DNA from: Burkholderiales bacterium
GTDB taxonomy: Bacteria > Pseudomonadota > Gammaproteobacteria > Burkholderiales > Ga0077523
DNA: 64,000 bases
Assembly (NCBI GenBank): GCA_022843925.1
Contig: JALHMS010000009.1
Span: 115,705 to 179,704 of the forward strand
Reading direction: 5' to 3'
The position numbers and the translations under genes were made by a program. This document shows, piece after piece, positions 10,234-20,847 of this stretch (position 1 is the stretch's first letter; every line of letters begins with the position of its first letter). A model generated the notes under the pieces. The model did no database searches and was not told the origin of the DNA. It saw nothing but the letters and a program-made list of their open reading frames with translations.

Positions 10234-11913
10234 ATGTTCCTAGCCCTCGAGATACAGGATTTCGTCATCGTCGAACGCCTCCGCCTCGAGTTCGGCGAGG
10301 GGTTCGGCGTCTTCACCGGCGAGACCGGCGCCGGCAAGTCCATCCTCGTGGATGCCCTGCTGCTCGTCCTCGGTGCCCGCGCGGACGCCGGCGTCGTCCG
10401 GACGGGCTGTGATCGCGCCGACGTCGTCGCCGAATTCGACATCTCCCGTCTCCCGCACGTGGCGGCGTTGCTGGCCGACCTGGATCTGACCGGGGATGAC
10501 GACCTGTGTCTGCTGCGCAGGGTGGTGGAGGCAGGCGGCCGTTCGCGGGCGTACGTGAACGGCCGACCGGCGACGGCGACCCAGCTCCGCGAGATCGGCG
10601 AGCACCTGGTGGACATCCACGGCCAGCACGAGCACCAGTCCCTCATGCGGGCGCCCGAGCAGCGGCGTCTGCTGGACGACTTCGCGGGTGCCGCCGAGGC
10701 CGCGGCGAGGGTTGCCGCTGCGCATCGGGCGTGGCGCGTTGCCGTGGAGGCGCAGACCGAGGCTGCCACGCGGTCCGCGACGGCGGCGGACGAGCGCGAT
10801 CGCCTGGAGTGGCAGGCCGGGGAGCTTCGCCAGTTGGGTCTCGGTGCCGACGAATGGCAGATCCTGCAGGCCGACCATCGGCGGCTGGCCCACGCGGCGG
10901 CCCTGATCGAAGGGGCCGAAATGTCCCTGGAGGCGCTATCGGAAGGCGACGCGGCGGCGCTGTCGGTGGTCGGGGCCGCGGCGTCTCGCCTGCGCCAGTT
11001 GGCCGCGCACGATCCCGGGCTCGGCGATGTCCTCGCGGCGCTCGAACCCGCGGAGATCCAGCTGAAGGAGGCCGCGTATGCGCTGCGGCACTACCGCCAG
11101 CGCCTCGATCTCGATCCGGCCCGATTGCGGGAGGTCGAGTCCCGGCTCGACGCGGTGGTGAGTCTGGCGCGCAAGCATCGGATTCCGCCGGAGGCATTGC
11201 CGGCACGCCTGGCCGATCTCGAGGCGCAGCTGGCGAGACTGGAGGCGACAACGGATCCCGCGGCGCTCGCCCGGGCGGTGGCGACAGCCCGCGCGGAGTT
11301 CGATGTCCGCGCGGCGGAGCTGACACGGTTGCGGAGGCGGGGTGCTGCGACGCTCGGCGCCGAGGTCACGGCGTCGATGCAGGTCCTGGCCATGGCGGGC
11401 GGTCGGTTCGAGGTGGGCCTCGTCCCGCTTGCAGAGCCGTCGTCCGCGGGCGGGGAACAGATCGAGTTCCGCATGGCCGGACACGAGGGCGGGGTGCTCG
11501 CCCCGGTGGCACGCACGGCATCCGGCGGAGAGCTTGCCAGGTTGTCGCTGGCGATCCAGACCGTCACCCGGCGAGTGGCGCCGGTGCCGACGCTGGTGTT
11601 CGACGAGGTGGATGCCGGGATCGGCGGTGGTGTCGCCGAGATCGTCGGGCAGATGCTGCGTGCGCTCGGGCAGGGGCGGCAGACGTTGTGCATCACCCAT
11701 CTGCCGCAGGTGGCCGCCGCGGCCGACCATCACTGGCGCGTCGCGAAGCGGTCGACCCAGGGGCGGACGATGTCCACCGTGGAGTCACTGGATGCGCCGG
11801 GCCGCATCGGGGAGGTCGCGCGGATGCTGGGCGGGGTGCGGATCACCGAGGCGACGCTCGCCCATGCCGCCGAGATGCTGGCGACCCACGCCGACGGCCG
11901 GGTGCGGCGCTAG
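10234..11913 (+). CDS. recN: DNA repair protein RecN
   Basis: 559 aa, SMC-like ATPase acting in double-strand break repair. The N-terminal Walker A is GETGAGKS (near residue 30). A coiled-coil middle rich in Ala, Glu and Arg spans about 150-380. The ABC signature TASGGELARLSLA and the Walker B segment LVFDEVDAGIGGG lie near the C-terminus, followed by the ITHLPQVAA switch region. Gene order nadK-recN on one strand suggests co-transcription. It converges on fur with a 20-bp gap. No LexA box was recognised upstream. Confidence 0.95.
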   Translation: MFLALEIQDFVIVERLRLEFGEGFGVFTGETGAGKSILVDALLLVLGARADAGVVRTGCDRADVVAEFDISRLPHVAALLADLDLTGDDDLCLLRRVVEAGGRSRAYVNGRPATATQLREIGEHLVDIHGQHEHQSLMRAPEQRRLLDDFAGAAEAAARVAAAHRAWRVAVEAQTEAATRSATAADERDRLEWQAGELRQLGLGADEWQILQADHRRLAHAAALIEGAEMSLEALSEGDAAALSVVGAAASRLRQLAAHDPGLGDVLAALEPAEIQLKEAAYALRHYRQRLDLDPARLREVESRLDAVVSLARKHRIPPEALPARLADLEAQLARLEATTDPAALARAVATARAEFDVRAAELTRLRRRGAATLGAEVTASMQVLAMAGGRFEVGLVPLAEPSSAGGEQIEFRMAGHEGGVLAPVARTASGGELARLSLAIQTVTRRVAPVPTLVFDEVDAGIGGGVAEIVGQMLRALGQGRQTLCITHLPQVAAAADHHWRVAKRSTQGRTMSTVESLDAPGRIGEVARMLGGVRITEATLAHAAEMLATHADGRVRR

Positions 11914-11933
11914 CGCCGGGCAAGACCCACGTT

Positions 11934-12410
11934 TCAGCCTTCGGCGGAGGGCGGTTCCACCGGGGTGCGCGCGCCGCCGCCCTTGCGATTCGGGCAGTTC
12001 GGGCGGTTGCAGTACGCATAGAGCTGCAGCGAGTGTTCGTGGATCGCGAAGCCGCGCTCCCGGGCGATGGCGTCCTGGCGCTTCTCGATCTCCGGGTCGA
12101 AGAACTCCTCGACGTGTCCGCACTGCAGGCACACGAGGTGGTCGTGGTGTCCGCCCTCGTTCAGTTCGAACACGGCCTTGCCGCTCTCGAAATGGTGGCG
12201 GGACAGGAGTCCGGCCTGCTCGAACTGGGTGAGCACGCGATAGATCGTCGCAAGTCCGATGTCCATGCCTTCCGCCAGCAGGATCTTGTAGACGTCCTCG
12301 GCGGTGAGATGGCGCTCCGCGCTGGTCTCGAACAGATTGAGGATCTTCAGCCGCGGCAGCGTTGCCTTGAGGCCGATGGTCTTGAGGTCGTTCGGAGTGC
12401 GGTTGGACAT
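11934..12410 (-). CDS. fur: Ferric uptake regulator Fur
   Basis: 158 aa. Fe(II)-responsive repressor. The winged helix includes [11 protein letters not shown] and [17 protein letters not shown]. The metal-binding segment [16 protein letters not shown] and a late Cys pair (CNRPNC) are present. The ATG at 12410 is used since homology starts at [10 protein letters not shown]; the frame stays open upstream but the extension is proline/arginine-rich and not conserved. Divergent fur and bamE is the normal arrangement in betaproteobacteria and gammaproteobacteria. No convincing Fur box was found in the intergenic region. Confidence 0.95.
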   Translation of the reverse strand: MSNRTPNDLKTIGLKATLPRLKILNLFETSAERHLTAEDVYKILLAEGMDIGLATIYRVLTQFEQAGLLSRHHFESGKAVFELNEGGHHDHLVCLQCGHVEEFFDPEIEKRQDAIARERGFAIHEHSLQLYAYCNRPNCPNRKGGGARTPVEPPSAEG

Positions 12411-12564
12411 GGGGCGGTCGGCGTGGGGCAGCGGAAGGGGCGGGAGCGGGTCGGAGCAGGCAGGGCGGTGTACGCGGGCGGAGCGGGTCGGGGCCAAGGT
12501 TCTGATCAACACTCTGCGGAACGCACGGGATCGGCGGTTCGAAGAAGCGATGCGTCGAAGGAAA

Positions 12565-12600
12565 GGGTTCGATGGGTTCGATGGGTTCGATGGGTTCGAA
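12565..12600. repeat. 9-bp minisatellite, four copies
   Basis: Four head-to-tail copies of GGGTTCGAT; the last ends in A instead of T. The array sits between the divergent fur and bamE promoters, about 155 bp from the fur start and 218 bp from the bamE start. Such arrays vary in copy number by slippage. Confidence 0.9.
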
Positions 12601-12640
12601 AAAGCGGCGCTCCGGAGATGCATCGATCTCTCGAACCATG

Positions 12641-12680
12641 GACCCTGCGATCCACCGACAGACCCTGCGATCCATCGACA
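12641..12680. repeat. 20-bp tandem direct repeat, two copies
   Basis: Two adjacent 20-bp copies starting GACCCTGCGATCCA differ at a single base (CACCGACA against CATCGACA region). They lie 40 bp downstream of the 9-bp array in the same fur-bamE gap. Confidence 0.9.
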
Positions 12681-12817
12681 GCATTGCGGTTCACGCGACT
12701 TCCGTCGATGGCGCGCTGTCCGTCCGGCAGCACCGCCCGGACGATACCGCCCCTTCTCGAAGGGTGGCCCGCCGACTTCCTTGGGTATCATAGAGGCTTT
12801 CCGGGGTGCTGAGAACA

Positions 12818-13207
12818 ATGACAGGTCAGTGCTGGACCGCGGTTCGCGCCGCCTTGCTGGTGACATTCCTCTGCCTGCCTCTGGCGGCCTGCAGTATTTC
12901 CACGTACCGGATCGACGTCCAGCAGGGCAACGTCGTCACGCAGGAGTCCATCTCGAAGCTGAAGGCGGACATGACCCGTGCGCAGGTGAAGTTCGTGCTG
13001 GGTACGCCGCTGGTGACGGACACATTCCATCCCGATCGCTGGGACTACTTCTACAAGTTCGACAAGGCAGGCAACCCCCGCGAGCAGCGGCGCCTGACGT
13101 TGGTGTTCCAGGACGACAAGCTGAAGCAGATCCTGGGCGACGTCGCTGCGGCGGACGGACTGGTGGGTCAGAACGGCAAGGTCGATCCTGCCGCATCCAA
13201 GCCATGA
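12818..13207 (+). CDS. bamE: Outer membrane assembly lipoprotein BamE (SmpA/OmlA)
   Basis: 129 aa. A lipoprotein signal peptide ends in LPLAAC at about residue 26, followed by Ser, so it should go to the outer membrane. The mature part has family marks: [26 protein letters not shown], and DRWDYFYKF. BamE stabilises BamA-BamD in the beta-barrel assembly machine. ATG 12818 is chosen; a GTG four codons upstream (12806) is possible. Its TGA overlaps the dapB ATG by four bases (ATGA), so translation of the two is probably coupled. Confidence 0.93.
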   Translation: MTGQCWTAVRAALLVTFLCLPLAACSISTYRIDVQQGNVVTQESISKLKADMTRAQVKFVLGTPLVTDTFHPDRWDYFYKFDKAGNPREQRRLTLVFQDDKLKQILGDVAAADGLVGQNGKVDPAASKP

Positions 13208-14025
13208 CAAGGATCCAACACTTGAAGCAGAAGGTCGTGATCGCCGGCAGCACCGGCCGGATGGGGCGTACGCTGGTCGAGATTCTCGCGGCGTCCCCGG
13301 AACAGGAGCTGCACGGCGCGCTCGAGCACCCGGACAGCCCGGCGCTCGGTCGCGATGCGGGTGAGCTGGCCGGCGGCGCGTGCGGGGTCTACATCGGCGC
13401 GGATCTCGACGCGGCGCTGGACGGGGCCGATGTCCTCATCGACTTCACGCGACCCGCCGCCACACTGGCGCATGCCGAGGCGTGCATGCGCCACGGCGTG
13501 AAGCTGGTGGTGGGCACCACCGGTTTCACCGATGCCGAGAAGAGCCGCCTGCGCGAGGTCGCCGACCGCGTCGCGATGGTGATGGCGCCGAACATGAGCG
13601 TGGGCGTGAACGTTCTGCTCAGGCTGATCGATCTCGGTGCCCGGGCGCTCGGGGATGGCTACGACGTCGAGATCATCGAGGCGCATCACCGGCACAAGGT
13701 GGATGCGCCGAGCGGGACCGCCCTGCGCATGGGTGAGGTCGCCGCGGCGGCGCTGGGTCGCGACCTCGCCACCTGCGCCGTCTACGGACGGGAGGGGGTG
13801 ACCGGCGAGCGCGATGCCAGGACGATCGGTTTCGCCACGATCCGCGGTGGTGACGTCGTCGGCGACCATACCGTTCTGTTCGCCGGGATCGGGGAGCGCG
13901 TGGAACTCACGCACAAGGCTTCGAGCCGCGCGACCTTCGCCCAGGGCGCCCTGCGCGCAGCCCGCTATCTGGCCGGCCGGACCCGTGGCATGCACGACAT
14001 GCAGGACGTCCTCGGCCTGCGTTGA
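13204..14025 (+). CDS. dapB: 4-hydroxy-tetrahydrodipicolinate reductase
   Basis: 273 aa. NAD(P)H-dependent reductase of the lysine/diaminopimelate pathway. The Rossmann motif GSTGRMG lies near residue 17. VGTTGFT and the DapB signature [15 protein letters not shown], which carries the catalytic His and Lys, are intact, and [11 protein letters not shown] follows. The start overlaps the bamE stop. The bamE-dapB-carA order is common in betaproteobacteria; carA here has its own strong promoter after dapB. Confidence 0.96.
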   Translation: MTRIQHLKQKVVIAGSTGRMGRTLVEILAASPEQELHGALEHPDSPALGRDAGELAGGACGVYIGADLDAALDGADVLIDFTRPAATLAHAEACMRHGVKLVVGTTGFTDAEKSRLREVADRVAMVMAPNMSVGVNVLLRLIDLGARALGDGYDVEIIEAHHRHKVDAPSGTALRMGEVAAAALGRDLATCAVYGREGVTGERDARTIGFATIRGGDVVGDHTVLFAGIGERVELTHKASSRATFAQGALRAARYLAGRTRGMHDMQDVLGLR

Positions 14026-14061
14026 CCCCGCTTCCCGAGGCCTCGCAGGTGGCCCCCGGCG

Positions 14062-14091
14062 TTGCCGGCAGAGGGGGTGCACCGCTATAAT
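14062..14091 (+). promoter_or_regulatory. Sigma-70 promoter of carAB
   Basis: TTGCCG (14062-14067) and a perfect TATAAT (14086-14091) are separated by 18 bp, 37 bp after the dapB stop. Transcription would start near 14098, giving a leader of about 150 nt before carA. Confidence 0.8.
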
Positions 14092-14102
14092 GCGCAGCGT
14101 TT

Positions 14103-14217
14103 CCGAGCGGGAGCGGTGCGCCAGCACCCTCCCGCTCGGCACGTAGTGACCCAGTTCGAGCGACCCAGTTCGCAGCCACCCAGTTCCAGGCCATCCGACA
14201 CGCGCCGTTGGCGCGTG
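14103..14217 (+). promoter_or_regulatory. Structured 5' leader of carAB mRNA
   Basis: Just after the predicted start site is a long hairpin: an 11-bp arm CCGAGCGGGAG (14103-14113) and its complement (14129-14139), continued inward by GGTGC/GCACC around the loop GCCA with one bulged C. Three copies of ACCCAGTTC then follow at 14149, 14163 and 14178. A second hairpin CACGCGCC-GTT-GGCGCGTG occupies 14199-14217, about 20 nt before the Shine-Dalgarno sequence. There is no T-run, so this does not look like a simple attenuator. A regulatory role is inference; carAB is commonly controlled by pyrimidines and arginine. Confidence 0.55.
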
Positions 14218-14248
14218 CCGAGTTGTGCCACCCGCGAGGAAACCGACC

Positions 14249-15382
<1,134 letters not shown>

Positions 15383-15461
15383 TCCGGCGGGCCTCGTTCC
15401 GCGCACCCCGACACGGGTGCGCGGGACCGATGGCACCGGTCACCGATCACGGTGGAACGCA

Positions 15462-18400
15462 ATGCCAAGACGCACCGACATCCAGAGCATCCTGATCATC
15501 GGCGCCGGTCCCATCGTCATCGGGCAGGCGTGCGAGTTCGACTATTCCGGCGCGCAGGCGTGCAAGGCGCTGCGCGAGGAAGGCTACCGGGTGATCCTGG
15601 TGAACTCCAACCCCGCCACGATCATGACGGACCCGGGGCTGGCCGACGTCACCTACATCGAGCCGATCAACTGGCAGATGCTCGAGAAGGTGATCGCGGT
15701 CGAGCGCCCCGACGCGCTCCTGCCGACCATGGGTGGCCAGACGGCGCTCAACTGCGCGCTCGACCTGGCCAAGCACGGGGTGCTCGAGAAGTACGGTGTC
15801 GAGATGGTCGGCGCCTCCCGCGAGGCCATCGACAAGGCCGAGGATCGCGAGAAGTTCAAGGCCGCCATGACGGGCATCGGTCTCGATTCCGCGCGGTCGG
15901 GCATCGCCCACAGCATCGAGGAGGCGCTCCAGGTGCAGGCGAAGGTCGGCTATCCGACGATCATCCGGCCGTCGTTCACCATGGGCGGGTCCGGCGGCGG
16001 CATCGCCTACAACAAGGAGGAGTTCCTCGTGATCTGCGAGCGGGGCCTCGAGGCTTCGCCGACGAAGGAACTGCTCATCGAGGAGTCGGTGATCGGGTGG
16101 AAGGAATTCGAGATGGAGGTGGTGCGGGACCGCAAGGACAACTGCATCATCGTCTGCAGCATCGAGAACCTCGACCCGATGGGCATCCATACCGGTGACT
16201 CCATCACCGTGGCACCGGCGCAGACGCTGACCGACAAGGAATACCAGATCATGCGCGACGCCTCCCTGGCGGTGCTGCGCGAGATCGGTGTCGACACCGG
16301 CGGATCCAACGTCCAGTTCGCCATCAGTCCGCACGACGGGCGGATGCTCGTCATCGAGATGAACCCGCGCGTGTCGCGCTCGTCGGCGCTCGCGTCGAAG
16401 GCCACGGGGTTCCCGATCGCGAAGGTCGCAGCGAAGCTTGCCGTGGGCTACACACTCGACGAACTGCGCAACGAGATCACCGGCGGGGCCACGCCGGCGT
16501 CGTTCGAGCCGTCCATCGACTACGTGGTAACGAAGATCCCCCGTTTCGCGTTCGAGAAGTTCCCGCAGGCCGACAGCAAGCTCACGACGCAGATGAAGTC
16601 CGTGGGAGAGGTGATGGCCATGGGACGCACCTTCCAGGAGTCGATGCAGAAGGCGCTCCGCGGTCTCGAGACCGGGATCGACGGGTTCGACGAGAAGAGC
16701 GACGACCGCGAGACCATCGAGGCCGAACTCGGTGACGCCGGCCCGGAACGCATTCTCTACGTGGCCGACGGATTCCGCGTCGGCATGACCATGGAGGAGG
16801 TGCACCAGCTCACGCACATCGATCCGTGGTTCCTGGTGCAGATCGAGGATCTCATCCGAACCGAACAAGGGCTTCGAGGCCGGTCCGCCGAGAGTCTGGA
16901 TGAGGCGGAACTCCGATCGCTCAAGCGGGATGGCTTCTCGGATCGTCGACTCGCCAGGCTGCTCGCCACCGACCAGGACGCCGTGCGAAACCGCCGCCAT
17001 GCGCTGGGTGTGCGCCCGGTCTACAAGCGCGTCGACACCTGTGCTGCGGAGTTCGACACCCGCACTGCGTACATGTACTCGACCTACGAGGAAGAGTGCG
17101 AGTCCCGCCCCACCGACCGCCGGAAGGTGATCGTCCTGGGTGGTGGGCCGAACCGCATCGGACAGGGCATCGAGTTCGACTACTGCTGCGTCCACGCGGC
17201 CTTCGCGCTGCGCGACGACGGGTTCGAGACCATCATGGTCAACTGCAATCCCGAGACCGTCTCGACCGACTACGACACGTCGGACCGTCTCTACTTCGAG
17301 CCGCTCACGCTCGAGGACGTCCTGGAGATCGTGCACGTCGAGAAGCCTTTCGGCGTGATCGTGCAGTACGGCGGCCAGACGCCGCTCAAGCTGGCCCGGG
17401 ATCTCGAACGCAACGGTGTGCCGATCATCGGGACCTCGCCCGACATGATCGATTGCGCCGAGGACCGCGAGCGCTTCCAGAAGCTGCTGCAGGATCTCGG
17501 TCTGAAGCAGCCGCCGAACCGTACGGCTCGCGCGCCGGAAGAGGCCTTGCGGCTCGCCGCGGAGATCGGGTATCCGCTGGTGGTGCGGCCGTCGTACGTG
17601 CTGGGCGGGCGGGCGATGGAGATCGTCCACCAGCAGGCCGACCTCGAACGCTACATGCGCGAGGCGGTGAAGGTCAGCAACGACAGCCCCGTGCTGCTCG
17701 ATCGCTTCCTGAACGACGCCACCGAGGTCGACGTCGATGCGATCTGCGACGGCGATCGGGTGCTGATCGGCGGGATCATGGAGCACATCGAACAGGCGGG
17801 CGTGCACTCCGGCGACTCGGCCTGTTCGCTCCCGCCCTTCAGCCTCTCGCCCGAGGTGCAGGACGAACTGCGCCGGCAGACGTGCGCCATGGCCAGGGGC
17901 CTGAACGTGATCGGCCTCATGAACGTGCAGTTCGCCATCCAGGGCGAGACCGTGTTCGTGCTGGAGGTGAATCCGCGCGCGTCCCGGACGGTGCCATACG
18001 TCTCCAAGGCCACGAGCCTGCCGCTCGCGAAGATCGCCGCGCGCTGCATGGCCGGGCGCTCGCTCGACGATCAGGGCGTGAAGGGCGAGGTCATCCCGCC
18101 CTACTACTCGGTGAAGGAAGCCGTGTTTCCGTTCATCAAGTTCCCCGGCGTGGACACCATCCTCGGGCCCGAGATGAAGTCGACGGGCGAGGTCATGGGG
18201 GTGGGCGAGACGTTCGCCGAGGCGTTCGTGAAATCCCAGCTGGCGGCGGGCGTCCGGATGCCCACATCGGGAACGGTCTTCATCAGCGTGCGCAATTCCG
18301 ACAAGCCGAAGGTCGTCGATGTGGCGAAGTCGCTGGCCGCTCTGGGGTTCGCGATCTGCGCGACCCGCGGCACGGCGGCCTACCTCTTCGAACGCGGGGT

Positions 18401-18668
18401 GACCGTGGTGCCCGTGAACAAGGTGACCGAGGGCCGTCCGCACATCGTCGACATGATCAAGAACGGCGAGATCGTCCTGATCGTGAACACGGTCGAGGAT
18501 CGCCGCTCCGCCGTGCAGGACTCGTACTCGATCCGGCGGTCGGCGCTGCAGGCGCGGGTGACCTACTACACGACAATCGCCGGCGCTCGGGCAGCGTGCA
18601 CCGGCATGCAGAACATGCGGGAACTCACGGCGTATTCCGTCCAGGGCCTGCACGCCCGTCTTCGCTGA
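15462..18668 (+). CDS. carB: Carbamoyl-phosphate synthase large subunit
   Basis: 1068 aa, full length (E. coli about 1073). It makes carbamoyl phosphate from bicarbonate, two ATP and ammonia supplied by CarA. Two homologous ATP-grasp halves are visible: one starting [20 protein letters not shown], the other [19 protein letters not shown] near residue 555. Both carry the EMNPR/EVNPR metal-binding strand. The C-terminal MGS-like allosteric domain (from about residue 940, [16 protein letters not shown]) is present. ATG 15462 has GGTGGA upstream. A 1068-codon open frame on the opposite strand is a codon-bias shadow. Confidence 0.97.
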   Translation: MPRRTDIQSILIIGAGPIVIGQACEFDYSGAQACKALREEGYRVILVNSNPATIMTDPGLADVTYIEPINWQMLEKVIAVERPDALLPTMGGQTALNCALDLAKHGVLEKYGVEMVGASREAIDKAEDREKFKAAMTGIGLDSARSGIAHSIEEALQVQAKVGYPTIIRPSFTMGGSGGGIAYNKEEFLVICERGLEASPTKELLIEESVIGWKEFEMEVVRDRKDNCIIVCSIENLDPMGIHTGDSITVAPAQTLTDKEYQIMRDASLAVLREIGVDTGGSNVQFAISPHDGRMLVIEMNPRVSRSSALASKATGFPIAKVAAKLAVGYTLDELRNEITGGATPASFEPSIDYVVTKIPRFAFEKFPQADSKLTTQMKSVGEVMAMGRTFQESMQKALRGLETGIDGFDEKSDDRETIEAELGDAGPERILYVADGFRVGMTMEEVHQLTHIDPWFLVQIEDLIRTEQGLRGRSAESLDEAELRSLKRDGFSDRRLARLLATDQDAVRNRRHALGVRPVYKRVDTCAAEFDTRTAYMYSTYEEECESRPTDRRKVIVLGGGPNRIGQGIEFDYCCVHAAFALRDDGFETIMVNCNPETVSTDYDTSDRLYFEPLTLEDVLEIVHVEKPFGVIVQYGGQTPLKLARDLERNGVPIIGTSPDMIDCAEDRERFQKLLQDLGLKQPPNRTARAPEEALRLAAEIGYPLVVRPSYVLGGRAMEIVHQQADLERYMREAVKVSNDSPVLLDRFLNDATEVDVDAICDGDRVLIGGIMEHIEQAGVHSGDSACSLPPFSLSPEVQDELRRQTCAMARGLNVIGLMNVQFAIQGETVFVLEVNPRASRTVPYVSKATSLPLAKIAARCMAGRSLDDQGVKGEVIPPYYSVKEAVFPFIKFPGVDTILGPEMKSTGEVMGVGETFAEAFVKSQLAAGVRMPTSGTVFISVRNSDKPKVVDVAKSLAALGFAICATRGTAAYLFERGVTVVPVNKVTEGRPHIVDMIKNGEIVLIVNTVEDRRSAVQDSYSIRRSALQARVTYYTTIAGARAACTGMQNMRELTAYSVQGLHARLR

Positions 18669-18704
18669 CCACGCCTGCCCGATCGTCCACAGGAGACCTG
18701 TTTA

Positions 18705-19181
18705 GTGGCCAAGATTCCCCTGACCGTGAATGGCGCCGAGAAGCTGCGCCAGGAACTGCACCAGCTGAAGACCGTCGAGCGTCAGAAGGTCATCGCCGCC
18801 ATTTCGGAGGCGCGTGCCCAGGGCGACCTCTCCGAGAACGCCGAGTACGACGCGGCGAAGGAGCGCCAGAGTTTCATCGAAGGTCGTATCGCGGAGGTGG
18901 AGAGCAAGCTGGCGAATGCGCAGATCATCGACCCGACGCTGCTGGACGCCGATGGCCGCTGCGTGTTCGGAGCGACGGTACAGCTGCAGGACCTGTCCTC
19001 CAACGCGGAAGTCACGTACCAGATCGTCGGCGAGGACGAGGCCGACATCAAGGTGAGCAAGATTTCCATCAGCTCGCCCATCGCGCGTGCGCTCATCGGG
19101 AAGTCGGCCGGCGATGTCGCTGAAGTGCAGGCACCGGGTGGGATCAAGGAATACGAGATCCTCGATGTCCGCTATGTCTGA
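18705..19181 (+). CDS. greA: Transcription elongation factor GreA
   Basis: 158 aa, standard length. GreA inserts its coiled coil into the RNA polymerase secondary channel and stimulates cleavage of backtracked RNA. The tip acidic residues lie in GDLSENAEYDAAKE. The C-terminal FKBP-like domain has VGEDEAD and SSPIARALIGKSAGD. The start is GTG 18705 with AGGAGA upstream. It lies 36 bp after carB, as in many betaproteobacteria, so it may share that transcript. Confidence 0.96.
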   Translation: MAKIPLTVNGAEKLRQELHQLKTVERQKVIAAISEARAQGDLSENAEYDAAKERQSFIEGRIAEVESKLANAQIIDPTLLDADGRCVFGATVQLQDLSSNAEVTYQIVGEDEADIKVSKISISSPIARALIGKSAGDVAEVQAPGGIKEYEILDVRYV

Positions 19182-19242
19182 CCTGCGTTCCGGGATGCCC
19201 GCGCCACTCTCGCGCGAGCCCGTGTCCGCCTAGCCTGCCGCG

Positions 19243-19704
19243 ATGTCGCGCGTCCTCGCCGCCTTGCACGAAATCGCCGTCGCCCTCTGGGCCGGCGGCA
19301 TCTGGGTGAGCGGGTATCTGGTCGCTCCGCTGCTGTTCCGCGCCGCGCCCGACCGGCAGATCGCCGGGAATCTCGCGGGGACCATCTTCACTGCGATGGC
19401 CTTCCTCGGGCTGGCCTGCGCCGCCTACATCCTCGTGTATCGCCTCGCGCGATCCGGACTGCGGGCGATGAAGCAGGGCGGCTTCTGGATCGTGGTCGCC
19501 ATGGTGGCGTTGGTGGTGGCGGGACAGTTCGGCGTGCAGCCGATTCTCGCGAGCCTGAAGGAACAGGCGCTCCCTCGGGAAGTCATGGAAAGCGTGTTCC
19601 GCGATCGCTTCGCCACATGGCACGGCGTGGCGAGTATCCTCTACGTCATTCAGAGCCTGCTCGCCATCGGGATGGTGCTGCTCGGCGGGCGAGCCGGCCG
19701 CTGA
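19243..19704 (+). CDS. DUF4149 membrane protein
   Basis: 153 aa, four predicted membrane segments: about 8-30, 45-68, 82-102 and 128-148. The family start EIAVALWAGGIWVSGYLVAPLLF and the late segment RFATWHGVASILYVIQSLLA match DUF4149, a small inner-membrane family of unknown function. It regularly sits between greA and yhbY in betaproteobacteria, which is the case here. It converges on yhbY with a 21-bp gap. Confidence 0.8.
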   Translation: MSRVLAALHEIAVALWAGGIWVSGYLVAPLLFRAAPDRQIAGNLAGTIFTAMAFLGLACAAYILVYRLARSGLRAMKQGGFWIVVAMVALVVAGQFGVQPILASLKEQALPREVMESVFRDRFATWHGVASILYVIQSLLAIGMVLLGGRAGR

Positions 19705-19725
19705 GCGGGAGCCCGCCCGTCGCGT

Positions 19726-20076
19726 TCAGGCACTTCCCTGGTGGCTGCGCTTTGTCGTCCGGGGCGCGCGTCGCGCCGGCCGCGGTGCGATGACGGCGGC
19801 GCGAGCCTCGGCATTCTCTCGAAAGAGCACGAGCATTCTTCCAATCGACTGCACCGGTTCGGCCTTCAGCTCCGTACAGATCTGCTCCATCATGAGCGAT
19901 CGCGTTTCCTTGTCCTCTCCCGCCACCTGTACCTTCAGGAGCTCGTGGGCCCTCAGGGCGACGTCGATCTCTTTCAGGACGGCGGGCGTGAGGCCGTTAC
20001 CGCCGATGAGGACGACAGGCGACAGACCGTGGGCAAGAGCCTTCATTTCGCGGCGTTGCTGGGGAGTGAGAGGCAT
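19726..20076 (-). CDS. yhbY: YhbY family RNA-binding protein (CRM domain)
   Basis: 116 aa. A single CRM domain: LTPQQRREMKALAHGLSPVV, the GGNGLT loop (GxxG RNA-binding motif) and ELLKVQV. Members bind pre-50S ribosomal particles. A basic C-terminal tail (RPARRAPRTTKRS) extends beyond the domain and probably adds RNA contact. It is divergent from rlmE by 37 bp, so the two ribosome-related genes probably share a compact bidirectional promoter region. Confidence 0.92.
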   Translation of the reverse strand: MPLTPQQRREMKALAHGLSPVVLIGGNGLTPAVLKEIDVALRAHELLKVQVAGEDKETRSLMMEQICTELKAEPVQSIGRMLVLFRENAEARAAVIAPRPARRAPRTTKRSHQGSA

Positions 20077-20113
20077 CGGGTACGGTTCTCCGTGGGGAGC
20101 GGGATTCTAGGCA

Positions 20114-20779
20114 ATGGCGCGAAACAAGACCAGCAAGGCCTGGATGCACGAACACGTGAACGACACGTTCGTGAAGCAGGCGAAGGCCGACGGCTATCGC
20201 TCCCGGGCTGCCTACAAGTTGCTTCAGATGGACGCGAAGGACAAGCTCCTGCGTCCAGGCGCCGTGGTCGTCGATCTCGGTTCGGCGCCGGGCGGGTGGT
20301 CCCAGGTCGCGGCTGCGGCGGTCGGGCCCAACGGCCGGGTCGTGGCCGTGGACCTCCTGGAGATGACGGGCATCCATGGCGTGACGTTCATCCAGGGTGA
20401 CTTTGGTCACAATGCAGTGCTGGATGCCGTGACAGAGGCGCTGGCTGGGCGTAGCGTCGACCTTGTGCTTTCGGACATGGCCCCAAACATCTCTGGCATC
20501 GGGGCCGTGGATCAGGCGGCGGTCGCCGGGCTCGCCGAACTGTCGCTCGATTTCGCCCTGCGGTTCCTGGGGCCGAAGGGAAGTCTGCTGGTGAAGGTCT
20601 TTCATGGTGTCGGATTCGACGATCTGCTGAAGCAGATGCGCCGATCGTTCCGTGAGGTGGTTGTCCGCAAGCCGGAGGCGTCGCGGGGGCGTAGTCCCGA
20701 GACCTACCTGCTGGCGAGGATGAAACAACAGGGTGCCGACGGGCAGGAAGCCGCCGGAGAGGGAACGAATCGGGATTAG
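20114..20779 (+). CDS. rlmE: 23S rRNA (uridine-2'-O-)-methyltransferase RlmE (FtsJ/RrmJ)
   Basis: 221 aa. It methylates U2552 of 23S rRNA (E. coli numbering) using SAM. The SAM motif is [13 protein letters not shown]. The K-D-K-E catalytic set is visible: Lys in SRAAYKLLQ, Asp in [10 protein letters not shown], Lys in [10 protein letters not shown], and Glu in RGRSPETYL. The gene directly precedes ftsH (68-bp gap), the same pairing as in E. coli. Confidence 0.96.
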   Translation: MARNKTSKAWMHEHVNDTFVKQAKADGYRSRAAYKLLQMDAKDKLLRPGAVVVDLGSAPGGWSQVAAAAVGPNGRVVAVDLLEMTGIHGVTFIQGDFGHNAVLDAVTEALAGRSVDLVLSDMAPNISGIGAVDQAAVAGLAELSLDFALRFLGPKGSLLVKVFHGVGFDDLLKQMRRSFREVVVRKPEASRGRSPETYLLARMKQQGADGQEAAGEGTNRD

Positions 20780-20847
20780 AATCTGCCCAACCGGTCGACA
20801 GGCGTGCGCTGCCCGCCGTCCGCTCAACCGGAGTCGAAGGAGAGATC

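Larger units (their letters stand above)
12411..12817. other. fur-bamE divergent intergenic region with short tandem repeats
   Basis: 407 bp with no convincing gene. It holds a 9-bp minisatellite and a 20-bp direct repeat (listed separately). A TATCAT hexamer at 12786-12791, 26 bp before the bamE ATG, is a possible -10 box, but no clear -35 accompanies it. Reading frames cross the region on both strands, yet their translation is low complexity (for example GFD repeats), which argues against coding. Confidence 0.6.

Noticed and set aside
12565..12600. Fur-binding site array
   Set aside because: GGGTTCGAT repeats do not resemble the AT-rich Fur box, and no partial match to its consensus was found.
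15447..18653. 1068-codon open frame antisense to carB
   Set aside because: Its translation is a low-complexity His/Arg/Asp/Val mix with no domain, and carB on the other strand is intact; it is a codon-bias shadow in GC-rich DNA.
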